Assembly (NCBI RefSeq): GCF_006151785.1
Contig: NZ_VDDD01000001.1
Coordinates: 34,240-98,239, forward strand
Reading direction: 5' to 3'
Length of the DNA: 64,000 nucleotides
DNA from: Paracoccus marcusii
GTDB lineage: Bacteria > Pseudomonadota > Alphaproteobacteria > Rhodobacterales > Rhodobacteraceae
The translations under genes and the position numbers were made by a program. Positions 1 through 8,167 of this stretch are shown here, piece after piece. A model generated the notes under the pieces. It was not told the DNA's origin and did not search any database. It saw only the letters and a list, made by a program, of their open reading frames with translations. Position 1 is the stretch's first letter. Each line of letters opens with the position of its first letter.

Positions 1-1285
1 GGGCCGTCAGGGCGGCATCATCAAGCCGACCGCGGTCATGCGCCGCCTTCAGCGCCAGCACGGCCAGCACGGCCAGCTGGCAGGTGAAGGCCTTGGACGA
101 CGCCACGCTGACCTCGATCCCCGCCAAGGTCGGCAGCGCCATGTCGGCGTCGCGCGCGATGGCCGACGTGCCCACGTTCACCAGCCCCACGGTCCGCGCG
201 ACCTTGCCGCGGGCATAATGCAGGGCGGCCAGCGTATCCGCCGTCTCTCCGGACTGGCTGACGGCGATGAACAGGCTGCGATCCGACAAGGGCGGTTCGC
301 GATAGCGGAATTCGGAGGCGACATCGATGTCGCAGGGCAGGCCCGCCAACTGTTCGAACCAGTATTTCGCCACATGCCCCGCCAGATGCGCGGTGCCGCA
401 GCCGACCAGGGTCACCCGGTCCAGGTCCGCGAAATCCAGGCCGTCCGGCAGGACGATGCGGTCGCCCTTGACGTAATGGTTCAGCACGTCGCCGATCACC
501 ACCGGCTGTTCGGCGATTTCCTTGGCCATGAAGTGACGGTGCCCGGCACGGTCGATGACGGTCGCGCCGACATCGATGCGGGCGGTGGCGCGGTGGACCT
601 GGTGGCCCTCCGCGTCCCAGATCTGCACGCCCGCGCGCGTCAGAACGGCGTGGTCGCCATCCTCCAGATAGGTGATGCGGTCCGTGAAGGGCGCCAACGC
701 CACCGCGTCCGAACCAAGATACATCTCTTTGTCGCCATGGCCCACGGCCAGCGGGCTGCCCTTGCGGGCCGCGATCAGCAGGTCGGGCTGATCCTGGAAC
801 AGGAAGGCCAGCGCAAAGGCCCCCTGCAGGTGGGCCAGCGTGGCACGGGCGGCCTCCACCGGCGATAGGCCCTGATCCAGGTGATGCGCGGTCAGCAGCG
901 CAACGGTTTCGGTGTCCGTCTGCGATTCTGGCATGATGCCCCGATCGGCCAGTTCGGCGCGCAGTTCGCGAAAGTTCTCGATGATGCCGTTATGGACGAC
1001 GGCGACGGGGCCGGACTGATGAGGATGGGCGTTGACCTCGGTCGCGGCGCCATGGGTGGCCCATCGCGTGTGTCCGATACCCGCATGCCCCGTCAGCGGC
1101 CGATGGACCAGCAGGTCCGACAGGTTGACCAGCTTGCCCACCGCGCGCCGGCGCGACAGCTGTCCGGTCGCGTCCACGGTCGCCACGCCGGCGCTGTCAT
1201 AGCCGCGGTATTCCAGCCGCTTCAGCGCATCGACCAGCTGCGGGGAAACCTCGTGGTTGCCCAGGATTCCGATGATGCCGCACAT
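1..1285 (-). CDS. glmS: Glutamine--fructose-6-phosphate aminotransferase (GlmS), 3' part outside window
   Basis: GlmS transfers ammonia from glutamine to fructose-6-phosphate to make glucosamine-6-phosphate for peptidoglycan and lipopolysaccharide precursors. The protein begins MCGIIGILG, so the catalytic Cys follows the removed Met, as in class II glutamine amidotransferases. An N-terminal glutaminase domain with the motifs GHTRWATHG and HNGIIEN is followed from about residue 280 by the first SIS sugar-isomerase domain (VGCGTAHLAGH, SQSGETADT). Only about 428 codons are in the window; the family is about 605 residues, so the second SIS domain lies beyond the left edge. The start ATG (1285-1283) overlaps the glmU stop by one base (TGATG), indicating a glmU-glmS operon. 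Identification is secure. Confidence 0.96.
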   Translation of the reverse strand, partial: MCGIIGILGNHEVSPQLVDALKRLEYRGYDSAGVATVDATGQLSRRRAVGKLVNLSDLLVHRPLTGHAGIGHTRWATHGAATEVNAHPHQSGPVAVVHNGIIENFRELRAELADRGIMPESQTDTETVALLTAHHLDQGLSPVEAARATLAHLQGAFALAFLFQDQPDLLIAARKGSPLAVGHGDKEMYLGSDAVALAPFTDRITYLEDGDHAVLTRAGVQIWDAEGHQVHRATARIDVGATVIDRAGHRHFMAKEIAEQPVVIGDVLNHYVKGDRIVLPDGLDFADLDRVTLVGCGTAHLAGHVAKYWFEQLAGLPCDIDVASEFRYREPPLSDRSLFIAVSQSGETADTLAALHYARGKVARTVGLVNVGTSAIARDADMALPTLAGIEVSVASSKAFTCQLAVLAVLALKAAHDRGRLDDAALTA

Positions 1286-2640
1286 CAGCGCGCCTCCTTC
1301 TTCAGCCGCAGCGCCGCCATCAGGCGGGTCGCCAGGCCCGGTTTCGTGACCTGGCGGGCCCGGCCGATGGCCAGGGCGCCGTCGGGGATGTCCTCGGTGA
1401 TGGTGCTGCCCGATCCGGTCATGGCGTCCGCGCCGACATGGACGGGGGCCACCAGCATCGTGTCGCTGCCGATGAAGGCGCGCGGGCCGATCGTGGTCCG
1501 ATGCTTGGAGACGCCGTCGTAATTGCAGGTGATGGTGCCAGCGCCGATATTCGTGTGCTCGCCCACATGGGCGTCGCCCAGATAGGTCAGATGGCCGACC
1601 TTGACACCCTCGTCCAGGACGGCGTTCTTAATCTCGACGAAGTTGCCGACATGGACATCCGTGCCCAATTCGGCGCCGGGGCGCAGACGGGCAAAGGGTC
1701 CGACGGTGGCCCCTTCACTGACATGGCAACCCTCCAGATGGCAAAAGGGCAGAATCTCGGCGCCCGATTCCACCGTCACGCCGGGGCCGAAGACGACGTT
1801 GGGCCCGATCACCGCGTCGCGCCCGATGACCGTGTCCAGCGCCAAAAAGACGCTGCCCGGATCGGTCAGGGTCACCCCGTCTTCCATCAGCGCCGCACGG
1901 GCACGGGCCTGGAAGGCGGCCTCGGCTGCGGCCAGTTCGGCGCGGGTGTTGATGCCAAGCGTCTCGGCCTCGTCGCAGATCACCACGTCGGCGCGACGCC
2001 CCTCGGCGCGGGCCAGGGCCACCAGGTCGGTCAGATAGTACTCGCCCGCGGCATTGTCGTTGCCCAGGCCCACGATCAGGCGGCGCAACAGATCGGCCTG
2101 CAGCGCCATGACGCCGGAATTGCACAGCACGATCTCGCGGGTCGCGGCGTCGGCGTCCTTGTACTCGACGATACGCTCCAGCCCGCGGTCGGTGACGACC
2201 AGCCGCCCATAGCGGCCGGGATCGTCCGCCTCGAAGCCCAGGACGACCAGATCGGCGGGGTGGGCTGCCAGTTCGTCCAGCGTGTCAGGGGCAATGAAGG
2301 GGGTGTCGCCATACAGGATGATCACCCGCCCCTCAAATCCTTCCAGGCTGGGCAGGGCCTGGCGCACGGCGTGCCCGGTGCCCAGCTGTTCGGCCTGCAG
2401 CACGGTCGCGGCCTCGGGGTCCAGCTTGGCCACCGCCCGGGCGACGGCGTCCGCGCCGTGGCCCGTCACGACCACGATCTGTTCCGGCTGCAGGTTGCGC
2501 GCCGCGCGCAGCGCGTGCCCGACCAGCGGCACCCCGCCAAGACGGTGCAGGACCTTGGGCAGGTCCGATTGCATCCGGCTGCCCTGTCCCGCCGCCAGAA
2601 CCACGACCGCCAATCCAGCTTCCGACATCACCGCCCCCAT
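1285..2640 (-). CDS. glmU: Bifunctional UDP-N-acetylglucosamine pyrophosphorylase / glucosamine-1-phosphate N-acetyltransferase
   Basis: GlmU acetylates glucosamine-1-phosphate and couples it to UTP, giving UDP-GlcNAc, two steps after GlmS. The N-terminal nucleotidyltransferase domain shows the sugar-nucleotide loop LAAGQGSRMQSDLPKVLH at residues 16-33, and the C-terminal half has the hexapeptide repeats of a left-handed beta-helix acyltransferase, including GAGTITCNYDG. The 451-residue length is normal for the family. An in-frame ATG at 2628 (MSEAG) is an alternative start that fits the usual N-terminus about as well. The gene lies upstream of and overlaps glmS by one base, and is divergent from the phosphatase gene at 2746. 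Confidence 0.96.
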   Translation of the reverse strand: MGAVMSEAGLAVVVLAAGQGSRMQSDLPKVLHRLGGVPLVGHALRAARNLQPEQIVVVTGHGADAVARAVAKLDPEAATVLQAEQLGTGHAVRQALPSLEGFEGRVIILYGDTPFIAPDTLDELAAHPADLVVLGFEADDPGRYGRLVVTDRGLERIVEYKDADAATREIVLCNSGVMALQADLLRRLIVGLGNDNAAGEYYLTDLVALARAEGRRADVVICDEAETLGINTRAELAAAEAAFQARARAALMEDGVTLTDPGSVFLALDTVIGRDAVIGPNVVFGPGVTVESGAEILPFCHLEGCHVSEGATVGPFARLRPGAELGTDVHVGNFVEIKNAVLDEGVKVGHLTYLGDAHVGEHTNIGAGTITCNYDGVSKHRTTIGPRAFIGSDTMLVAPVHVGADAMTGSGSTITEDIPDGALAIGRARQVTKPGLATRLMAALRLKKEAR

Positions 2641-2745
2641 CGCCTGTTTGCTTTTTCTTCACGGCGTTCTAATCGGGGCGGGACGCGCTGGAAAGGCCCG
2701 GCGCGGTCACCTTTGTTTTCCGAACATTTCCACGGGGGATGGCGC

Positions 2746-3420
2746 ATGGCGGGTACAGTGGTCTTCGATCTGGACGGAACGCTGGCGGATACGTCGGGCG
2801 ATCTGGTCGCGGCGGCGAATGCGTGCTTTCGCGCGCGGGGCCTGGGCGACCTGCTGGACCCGGTCGCGGATGCGCTGATCGCGTTTCATGGCGGACGGGC
2901 GATGCTGCGGGCGGGCTATGGCCGGATGTCGGATGATACGCTGTTGCCCCCCGGTGCCGAGGATGAGGATTTCGACAGCCTGCTGTCCCATTACGGTGCG
3001 GCGATCGCCGTGCACACGCAGCTGTATCCGGGGGTCGAGGCGGCGCTGGACCGTCTGGCCGCCGACGGGCACCGCCTGGCCGTCTGCACCAACAAGCCAG
3101 AGGCCCTGGCCGAGACGCTGCTGCGCGAACTGGGCATCCGCGACCGGTTCGGCGCCATGATCGGCGCGGACACGCTGCCGGTGCGCAAGCCCGACCCGCG
3201 CCCCTATCACGCCGCCGTCGAGGGCGCGGGCGGCACCGTCGCGCAGTCCTTCCTGGTGGGCGATACCGAGACCGACCGCAAGACGGCCGCGGCTGCCGGG
3301 GTGCGCGTCGCACTGGTCAGCTTCGGTCCCGAGGGCGAGGCGATCTCTCGCCTGGCGCCCGAGGTTCTGCTGGCGCATTTCGACCAGCTGCCCGCCATCG
3401 CCCGCGACTGGCTGGGCTGA
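2746..3420 (+). CDS. gph: Phosphoglycolate phosphatase (HAD family)
   Basis: This 224-residue HAD-superfamily hydrolase is probably phosphoglycolate phosphatase, which removes 2-phosphoglycolate formed by DNA repair or oxygenation chemistry. The HAD motif I DLDGT carries Asp8 (nucleophile) and Asp10. A Thr/Asn-type motif II (CTNKPE), the Lys of motif III (VRKPDP) and the acidic motif IV (GDTETD) are all present, and an alpha-helical cap lies between motifs I and II. GGGGGA at 2734-2739 lies six bases before the ATG and fixes the start. The exact substrate cannot be proven from sequence because related HAD phosphatases are promiscuous. Confidence 0.85.
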   Translation: MAGTVVFDLDGTLADTSGDLVAAANACFRARGLGDLLDPVADALIAFHGGRAMLRAGYGRMSDDTLLPPGAEDEDFDSLLSHYGAAIAVHTQLYPGVEAALDRLAADGHRLAVCTNKPEALAETLLRELGIRDRFGAMIGADTLPVRKPDPRPYHAAVEGAGGTVAQSFLVGDTETDRKTAAAAGVRVALVSFGPEGEAISRLAPEVLLAHFDQLPAIARDWLG

Positions 3421-3424
3421 GGGC

Positions 3425-3910
3425 CTATTCGGCCTCGTCAGCGGACTTGGCGTTCAGCTGGCCATAGTTCTGGGCGCCGATCGTCTCGAATAGGTGGATC
3501 TGCGTCTCTAGGAAGTCGATATGGCCTTCCTCGTCCTGGATCAGCTCCTCGAACAGCATCTTGCTGGGATAGTCGCCAACGGCATCACAATGGTCGCGCG
3601 CCTCGATGTACAGCGTGCGCGCGTCATGTTCTGCAGCCAGATCGCTGTCCAGCGTCTCGCGCAGGGTCTGTCCGATTCGCAACGGGTCCAGACGCTGCAG
3701 GTTGGGATGACCCTCCAGAAAGATGATCCGCTGGATCAGCTTGTCGGCGTGGTTCATCTCCTCGATGGATTCGGCGCGCGACTTGGCCGCGATCTTGCCG
3801 AAGCCCCAATCCTCCTGCAGACGATAATGCAGCCAGTACTGGCTGACCGCCGTCAGCTCAGAGCGCAGTGCGGCGTTGAGATACTCGATGACCTTGGCGT
3901 CGCCCTTCAT
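3425..3910 (-). CDS. bfr: Bacterioferritin
   Basis: Bacterioferritin is a 24-subunit haem-containing iron store that oxidises Fe(II) at a di-iron centre. The 161-residue protein begins [19 protein letters not shown] and has the ferroxidase ligands Glu18, Glu51 and His54, plus the later pair in [11 protein letters not shown]. Met52 is the expected axial haem ligand. The frame is open further upstream, but conservation begins at this Met. The first 53 bases overlap the 3' end of the bfd gene in another frame, so the two are certainly co-transcribed. It converges on gph with only 4 bp between the stops. Confidence 0.95.
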   Translation of the reverse strand: MKGDAKVIEYLNAALRSELTAVSQYWLHYRLQEDWGFGKIAAKSRAESIEEMNHADKLIQRIIFLEGHPNLQRLDPLRIGQTLRETLDSDLAAEHDARTLYIEARDHCDAVGDYPSKMLFEELIQDEEGHIDFLETQIHLFETIGAQNYGQLNAKSADEAE

Positions 3911-4151
3911 GGGTGGCATCCTTCTTGCTGTCGGTTCTGGCCCGCAAAATCGGCGGTGCGACGCCCAGCTTATCGCACGCGCGCATGGTGTCCAGAAACA
4001 GCGGCATGCAGCCCCCGCAATCGGCGCGCTTGCCCAGGGCGTGATAGATCTTGCCCGGCGTGATGATGGTCTGGGCATCCGCCGCGCGCATCCAGTCGAT
4101 GGCGGCGCGGATGTCGTGATCCGAGATCATGGCGCAGTGGCAGACGATCAT
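3858..4151 (-). CDS. bfd: Bacterioferritin-associated ferredoxin
   Basis: Bfd is a small [2Fe-2S] protein that reduces bacterioferritin so that stored iron can be released. The protein starts [11 protein letters not shown] and has the BFD cysteine pattern C4-x-C6 then C45-x2-C48 (CGGC). It is 97 residues long. The conserved domain ends near residue 70, and the last 17 or so residues are basic and read through the beginning of bfr in a different frame, so the tail is probably not conserved. The gene is immediately upstream of bfr, a typical functional pairing. The start ATG at 4151 immediately precedes the conserved N-terminus. Confidence 0.9.
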   Translation of the reverse strand: MIVCHCAMISDHDIRAAIDWMRAADAQTIITPGKIYHALGKRADCGGCMPLFLDTMRACDKLGVAPPILRARTDSKKDATHEGRRQGHRVSQRRTAL

Positions 4152-4269
4152 GGCGGGCTCCTGTCGGGCGGAGACTTACCAATTCTGTCGGGCTTGTAAA
4201 GTCCGACGTTTTCGCTTTGGCATCACGGCTGCTTGACGCGGGCGCGGGCGGGCCGCAAAACCCCGTGCC

Positions 4270-5316
4270 ATGAAGCTGTCCGATTTCGATTTCGACCTGC
4301 CCGCCGACCTGATCGCCACGCGGCCCGCCAAGCCGCGCAGTTCCGCACGTCTGCTGCTGGCGGAAGGCGGGGCCATCACCGATCGCCATGTGGGCGATCT
4401 GCCGCAGATCCTGCGCCCCGGCGACCTGCTGGTGCTGAACGACACCAAGGTCATTCCCGCCCGCCTGACCGGCACCCGCGCCCGCCAGACCCCGCAGGGC
4501 GAGGCCGTGGCGCGGATCGAGGTCACGCTGCTGGAACCCGCCGCCGAAGGCTGGCAGGCGCTGGCCAAGCCGCTGCGCAAGCTGCGCGTGGGCGAGGTAA
4601 TCCGGTTCGGCGACACCCTGTCCGCCACCGTGGCCGAGATGACCGCGACCGGCCTGCGCTTGGTGTTCGACGCCACGGGTGATGCGTTCGATGCGGCGCT
4701 GCAACAGGTGGGGGCGATGCCCTTGCCGCCCTATATCGCGGCGCTGCGGGCGCCGGACGACCAGGACCGCGACGACTATCAGACGGTCTGGGCCGCGCGG
4801 CAGGGCGCGGTCGCGGCCCCCACGGCCAGCCTGCATTTCGACGCCCCCCTGCTGGAGACGCTGGCGGCGCAGGGCGTCCAGTTCGTGCATGTGACCCTGC
4901 ACGTGGGGGCGGGGACGTTCCTTCCGGTCAAGGTCGACGACGTCACCACCCACCGGATGCACGCCGAATGGGGAGAGGTGTCCCCCGAGGCCGCCGAGGC
5001 GATCAACCGTGCCAAGGCGGAGGGCCGCCGGGTGATCCCGGTGGGCACCACCGCCCTGCGCCTGATCGAATCGGCCGCCCCCCGGGTCGGGCGGATCGCG
5101 CCGTTCCGGGGCACGACCGACATCTTCATCTATCCCGGTTATCAATTCCGGGTGACCGACGGGCTGATGACGAACTTTCACCTGCCCAAATCCACGCTGC
5201 TGATGCTGGTTTCGGCCCTGATGGGGTCCGAGAAAATCCGGGAAATCTATGGACATGCGGTCGAACGAGGCTATCGTTTCTTCAGCTATGGCGACGCGTC
5301 GCTGCTGATCCCCTGA
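4270..5316 (+). CDS. queA: S-adenosylmethionine:tRNA ribosyltransferase-isomerase
   Basis: QueA moves and isomerises the ribosyl group of SAM onto 7-aminomethyl-7-deazaguanine in tRNA, giving epoxyqueuosine at the wobble base of GUN-anticodon tRNAs. The 348-residue protein starts [16 protein letters not shown] and contains the family blocks [28 protein letters not shown] and [17 protein letters not shown], all characteristic of QueA. Length is typical. It is divergent from bfd (118 bp gap, which should hold both promoters) and followed after 85 bp by the MFS gene. No other queuosine gene is nearby. Confidence 0.96.
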   Translation: MKLSDFDFDLPADLIATRPAKPRSSARLLLAEGGAITDRHVGDLPQILRPGDLLVLNDTKVIPARLTGTRARQTPQGEAVARIEVTLLEPAAEGWQALAKPLRKLRVGEVIRFGDTLSATVAEMTATGLRLVFDATGDAFDAALQQVGAMPLPPYIAALRAPDDQDRDDYQTVWAARQGAVAAPTASLHFDAPLLETLAAQGVQFVHVTLHVGAGTFLPVKVDDVTTHRMHAEWGEVSPEAAEAINRAKAEGRRVIPVGTTALRLIESAAPRVGRIAPFRGTTDIFIYPGYQFRVTDGLMTNFHLPKSTLLMLVSALMGSEKIREIYGHAVERGYRFFSYGDASLLIP

Positions 5317-5401
5317 GGTCGGTTTCCTGCTGGCATCGGGGCCCCGTCGGGCATAGGTCGGGCATTCCGCCCCCACGCCCCTGAACAAGACGAGACCCGC
5401 G

Positions 5402-6658
5402 ATGATTTCGGTGTTGCGCACCACATGGCCGCTGCTGCTTGGCATCCTTCTGCTGATGGTCGGCAACGGCATGCAGGGCACCCTGCTGGGCATCCGCGGC
5501 GGGATCGAGGGCATCCCGACCTTCCAGATGTCCATCGTCATGGCCAGCTATTACGGCGGGTTCCTGCTGGGCAGCCTGACCGTGCCGGACCTGATCAAGA
5601 ACGTCGGCCATGTCCGCGTCTTTGCCGCCCTGGGGTCGCTGATCAGCGCCGTGCTGGTCCTGTTCGCGGTCGAGCCGCACTGGATCAGCTGGACGGTCCT
5701 GCGGTTCCTGATCGGGTTCTGCTTCTGCGGGGTCTATGTCACGGCGGAAAGCTGGCTGAACGCCGGCTCCACGAACGAGAACCGCGGCCAGGCGCTGTCG
5801 CTCTACATGATTGTGCAGTTGCTGGGCATCGTGATCGCGCAGGCCCTGCTGAACGTCAGCAGCCCGGCGGGTTATCTGTTGTTCATCATCCCGTCGGTGC
5901 TGGTGTCGCTGGCCTTCACGCCGATCCTGCTGTCGGCCCAGCCCGCGCCGCAGTTCCAGACGATCAAGCGGATGTCCTTTGCAAAGCTGTACAAGGCATC
6001 GCCGCTGGGCTGCGTGGGGATCTTCCTGATCGGGGGCGTGTTCTCGGTCCTGTCGGGCATGTCGTCGGTCTGGGGCGCCCAGATCGGGCTGTCGGTGGCG
6101 CAGATCAGCCTGTTCGTGGCTGCGATCTATGCAGGGGGGCTGGTCCTGCAATATCCGATCGGCTGGATCTCGGACCGCTATGACCGGCGCAAGCTGGTCC
6201 TGGGGATGTCGGCCATCGGCGGGCTGTGCGGCCTGGTGACCGTCGCGGCACAACCCGGAACCCTTGGCCTGGTCATCGCTGGGGCGATCATGGGCGGGGT
6301 CGCGAACCCGGTCTATGCGCTGCTCTTGGCCTATACCAACGACTATCTGGATCAGTCCGACATGGCGTCGGCATCGGCGGGCCTTCTGTTCATCTATGGC
6401 ATCGGCAGCATGGGCGGGCCGATCATCACCGGCTGGATGATGGGCATCATCGGGCCTGACGGGTACTGGGTCTACATGGGCGTCCTGCTAGCGCTGCTGA
6501 CGGCCTATGCGGGATGGCGCACCACGCAGCGTCGTGCCCTGACCCCGGACGAACAGGGCAGCTTTGCGGTCATCACGCCCAACGCGACCCCCCTGGCGGT
6601 CGACGCGGTGCTGGAGGAGGCGCAGTCGGACGACCCGTCGCCCCAGCCTGCGACCTGA
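5402..6658 (+). CDS. MFS transporter (YcaD-like)
   Basis: A 418-residue major facilitator superfamily membrane protein with about 12 hydrophobic segments. The segment GYLLFIIPSVLVSLAF and the loop motif GWISDRYDRRK after the seventh helix (MFS A-like motif repeated at the start of the second half) support the fold. The start region MISVLRTTWPLLLGILLLMVG and the ESWLN motif resemble the YcaD family of unassigned exporters. The substrate cannot be read from sequence. It stands alone between queA and lpdA, all on the plus strand, and its C-terminal tail of about 45 residues is hydrophilic and presumably cytoplasmic. Confidence 0.85.
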   Translation: MISVLRTTWPLLLGILLLMVGNGMQGTLLGIRGGIEGIPTFQMSIVMASYYGGFLLGSLTVPDLIKNVGHVRVFAALGSLISAVLVLFAVEPHWISWTVLRFLIGFCFCGVYVTAESWLNAGSTNENRGQALSLYMIVQLLGIVIAQALLNVSSPAGYLLFIIPSVLVSLAFTPILLSAQPAPQFQTIKRMSFAKLYKASPLGCVGIFLIGGVFSVLSGMSSVWGAQIGLSVAQISLFVAAIYAGGLVLQYPIGWISDRYDRRKLVLGMSAIGGLCGLVTVAAQPGTLGLVIAGAIMGGVANPVYALLLAYTNDYLDQSDMASASAGLLFIYGIGSMGGPIITGWMMGIIGPDGYWVYMGVLLALLTAYAGWRTTQRRALTPDEQGSFAVITPNATPLAVDAVLEEAQSDDPSPQPAT

Positions 6659-6700
6659 CCGCCCGCTTGCCGCCTTGGGGCAAATGGTTTAACGCTGAAC

Positions 6701-6706
6701 TATAAT
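6701..6706 (+). promoter_or_regulatory. Candidate -10 element of the lpdA promoter
   Basis: A perfect TATAAT hexamer lies 18 bases before the lpdA ATG within an unusually AT-rich stretch. No convincing -35 hexamer is seen at 16-18 bp. A GGGGGA ribosome-binding site follows at 6716. Inference from sequence only. Confidence 0.4.
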
Positions 6707-6724
6707 TCATCAGCGGGGGATCCG

Positions 6725-8116
6725 ATGGCCCAGAATTTCGACTTGGTGGTGATCGGCGCAGGGCCGGGCGGCTATGTGGCCGCGATCCGGGGCGCGCAGC
6801 TGGGCCTGAAGGTGGCCTGCATCGAACGCGAGCATCTGGGCGGCATCTGCCTGAACTGGGGCTGCATCCCGACCAAGGCCATGCTGCGTTCCGCAGAGGT
6901 CTATCACCTGATGCACCGGGCCAAGGAATTCGGGTTGAAGGCCGAGGGGCTGGGCTATGATCTGGACGCGGTCGTGAAGCGGTCGCGCGGCGTTGCCAAG
7001 CAGCTGTCCGGCGGCATCGGCCACCTGTTCAAGAAGAACAAGGTGACGGTGATCATGGGCGAGGCCAAGCTGGCCGGCAAGGGGAAGGTCACCGTCAAGA
7101 CCGACAAGGGCACCGAGGAGGTGACCGCGAAATCCATCGTGCTGGCCACCGGCGCGCGGGCGCGCGAGCTGCCGGGGCTGGAGCCGGACGGCAAGCTGGT
7201 CTGGAACTACAAGCACGCGCTGGTCCCGCCGCACATGCCCAAGAAGCTGCTGGTCATCGGGTCGGGCGCCATCGGCATCGAATTCGCCAGCTTCTTCAAC
7301 ACGCTGGGCGCCAAGACCACCGTGGTCGAGGTCATGGACCGCGTCCTGCCCGTCGAGGATGCCGAGATCAGCGCCTTTGCGAAGAAGCAGTTCGTCAAGC
7401 AGGGCATGACGATCATGGAAAAGGCCGCGGTCAAGAAGCTGGACCGCAAGGGCTCGACCGTCACCGCCCATATCGAGGTCGGCGGCAAGGTCGAGACGCA
7501 GGAGTTCGATACGGTGATTTCCGCCGTGGGCATCGTCGGCAACACCGAGGGACTGGGCCTGGAGGAGGCCGGGATCAAGGTCGATCGCACCCATGTCATC
7601 ACGGACGAATACTGCCGCACCGGGGTCGAGGGCGTCTATGCCATCGGCGATCTGGCCGGCGCGCCCTGGCTGGCGCACAAGGCCAGCCATGAGGGCGTGA
7701 TGGTGGCCGAGCTGATCGCGGGCAAGCACCCCCATGCGATCAAGCCGGGCAGCATCGCGGGCTGCACCTATTGCCACCCCCAGGTCGCATCGGTCGGCCT
7801 GACCGAGGCCAAGGCCAAGGAGCAGGGGCTGGACATCAAGGTCGGCCGCTTCCCCTTCGTCGGCAACGGCAAGGCCATCGCGCTTGGGGAACCGGAAGGC
7901 ATGATCAAGACCATCTTCGACGCCAAGACGGGCGAGCTGCTGGGCGCGCACATGGTCGGCGCCGAGGTGACCGAACTGATCCAAGGCTATGTCATCGGGC
8001 GCCAGCTTGAGACGACCGAACAGGACCTGATGGAGACGGTCTTCCCGCATCCCACCTTGTCCGAGATGATGCACGAATCCGTGCTGGACGCATACGGGCG
8101 CGCCATCCACTTCTGA
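6725..8116 (+). CDS. lpdA: Dihydrolipoyl dehydrogenase (E3)
   Basis: E3 reoxidises dihydrolipoamide of the 2-oxoacid dehydrogenase complexes and of the glycine cleavage system, passing electrons to NAD+. The 463-residue flavoprotein has an N-terminal FAD GxGxxG motif (GAGPGG, residues 11-16), the redox disulphide in GGICLNWGCIPTK (Cys42 and Cys47), an NAD-binding GSGAIGIEFA, and the C-terminal His-Glu active-site motif FPHPTLSE contributed to the partner subunit. It is not next to E1/E2 genes, so it could serve several complexes. A strong terminator follows directly, suggesting a monocistronic unit. Confidence 0.95.
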   Translation: MAQNFDLVVIGAGPGGYVAAIRGAQLGLKVACIEREHLGGICLNWGCIPTKAMLRSAEVYHLMHRAKEFGLKAEGLGYDLDAVVKRSRGVAKQLSGGIGHLFKKNKVTVIMGEAKLAGKGKVTVKTDKGTEEVTAKSIVLATGARARELPGLEPDGKLVWNYKHALVPPHMPKKLLVIGSGAIGIEFASFFNTLGAKTTVVEVMDRVLPVEDAEISAFAKKQFVKQGMTIMEKAAVKKLDRKGSTVTAHIEVGGKVETQEFDTVISAVGIVGNTEGLGLEEAGIKVDRTHVITDEYCRTGVEGVYAIGDLAGAPWLAHKASHEGVMVAELIAGKHPHAIKPGSIAGCTYCHPQVASVGLTEAKAKEQGLDIKVGRFPFVGNGKAIALGEPEGMIKTIFDAKTGELLGAHMVGAEVTELIQGYVIGRQLETTEQDLMETVFPHPTLSEMMHESVLDAYGRAIHF

Positions 8117-8140
8117 TCGCAGCTGGAACACGGGAACGAA

Positions 8141-8165
8141 GGGGGGCGGTTTTGCCCCCCTTTTT
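8141..8165 (+). terminator. Rho-independent terminator of lpdA
   Basis: GGGGGGC (8141-8147) pairs with GCCCCCC (8154-8160) around a short loop and is followed by TTTTT. It lies 25 bases after the lpdA stop and also separates it from the convergent gene ending at 8168. Confidence 0.9.
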
Positions 8166-8167
8166 CG

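Noticed and set aside
1438..2700. Plus-strand frame opposite glmU joining on to gph
   Set aside because: Only the part from 2746 has HAD motifs and a ribosome-binding site; the rest is antisense to glmU.
3970..5541. Minus-strand frame opposite queA
   Set aside because: Antisense to a clear queA; extends into bfd in the wrong frame.
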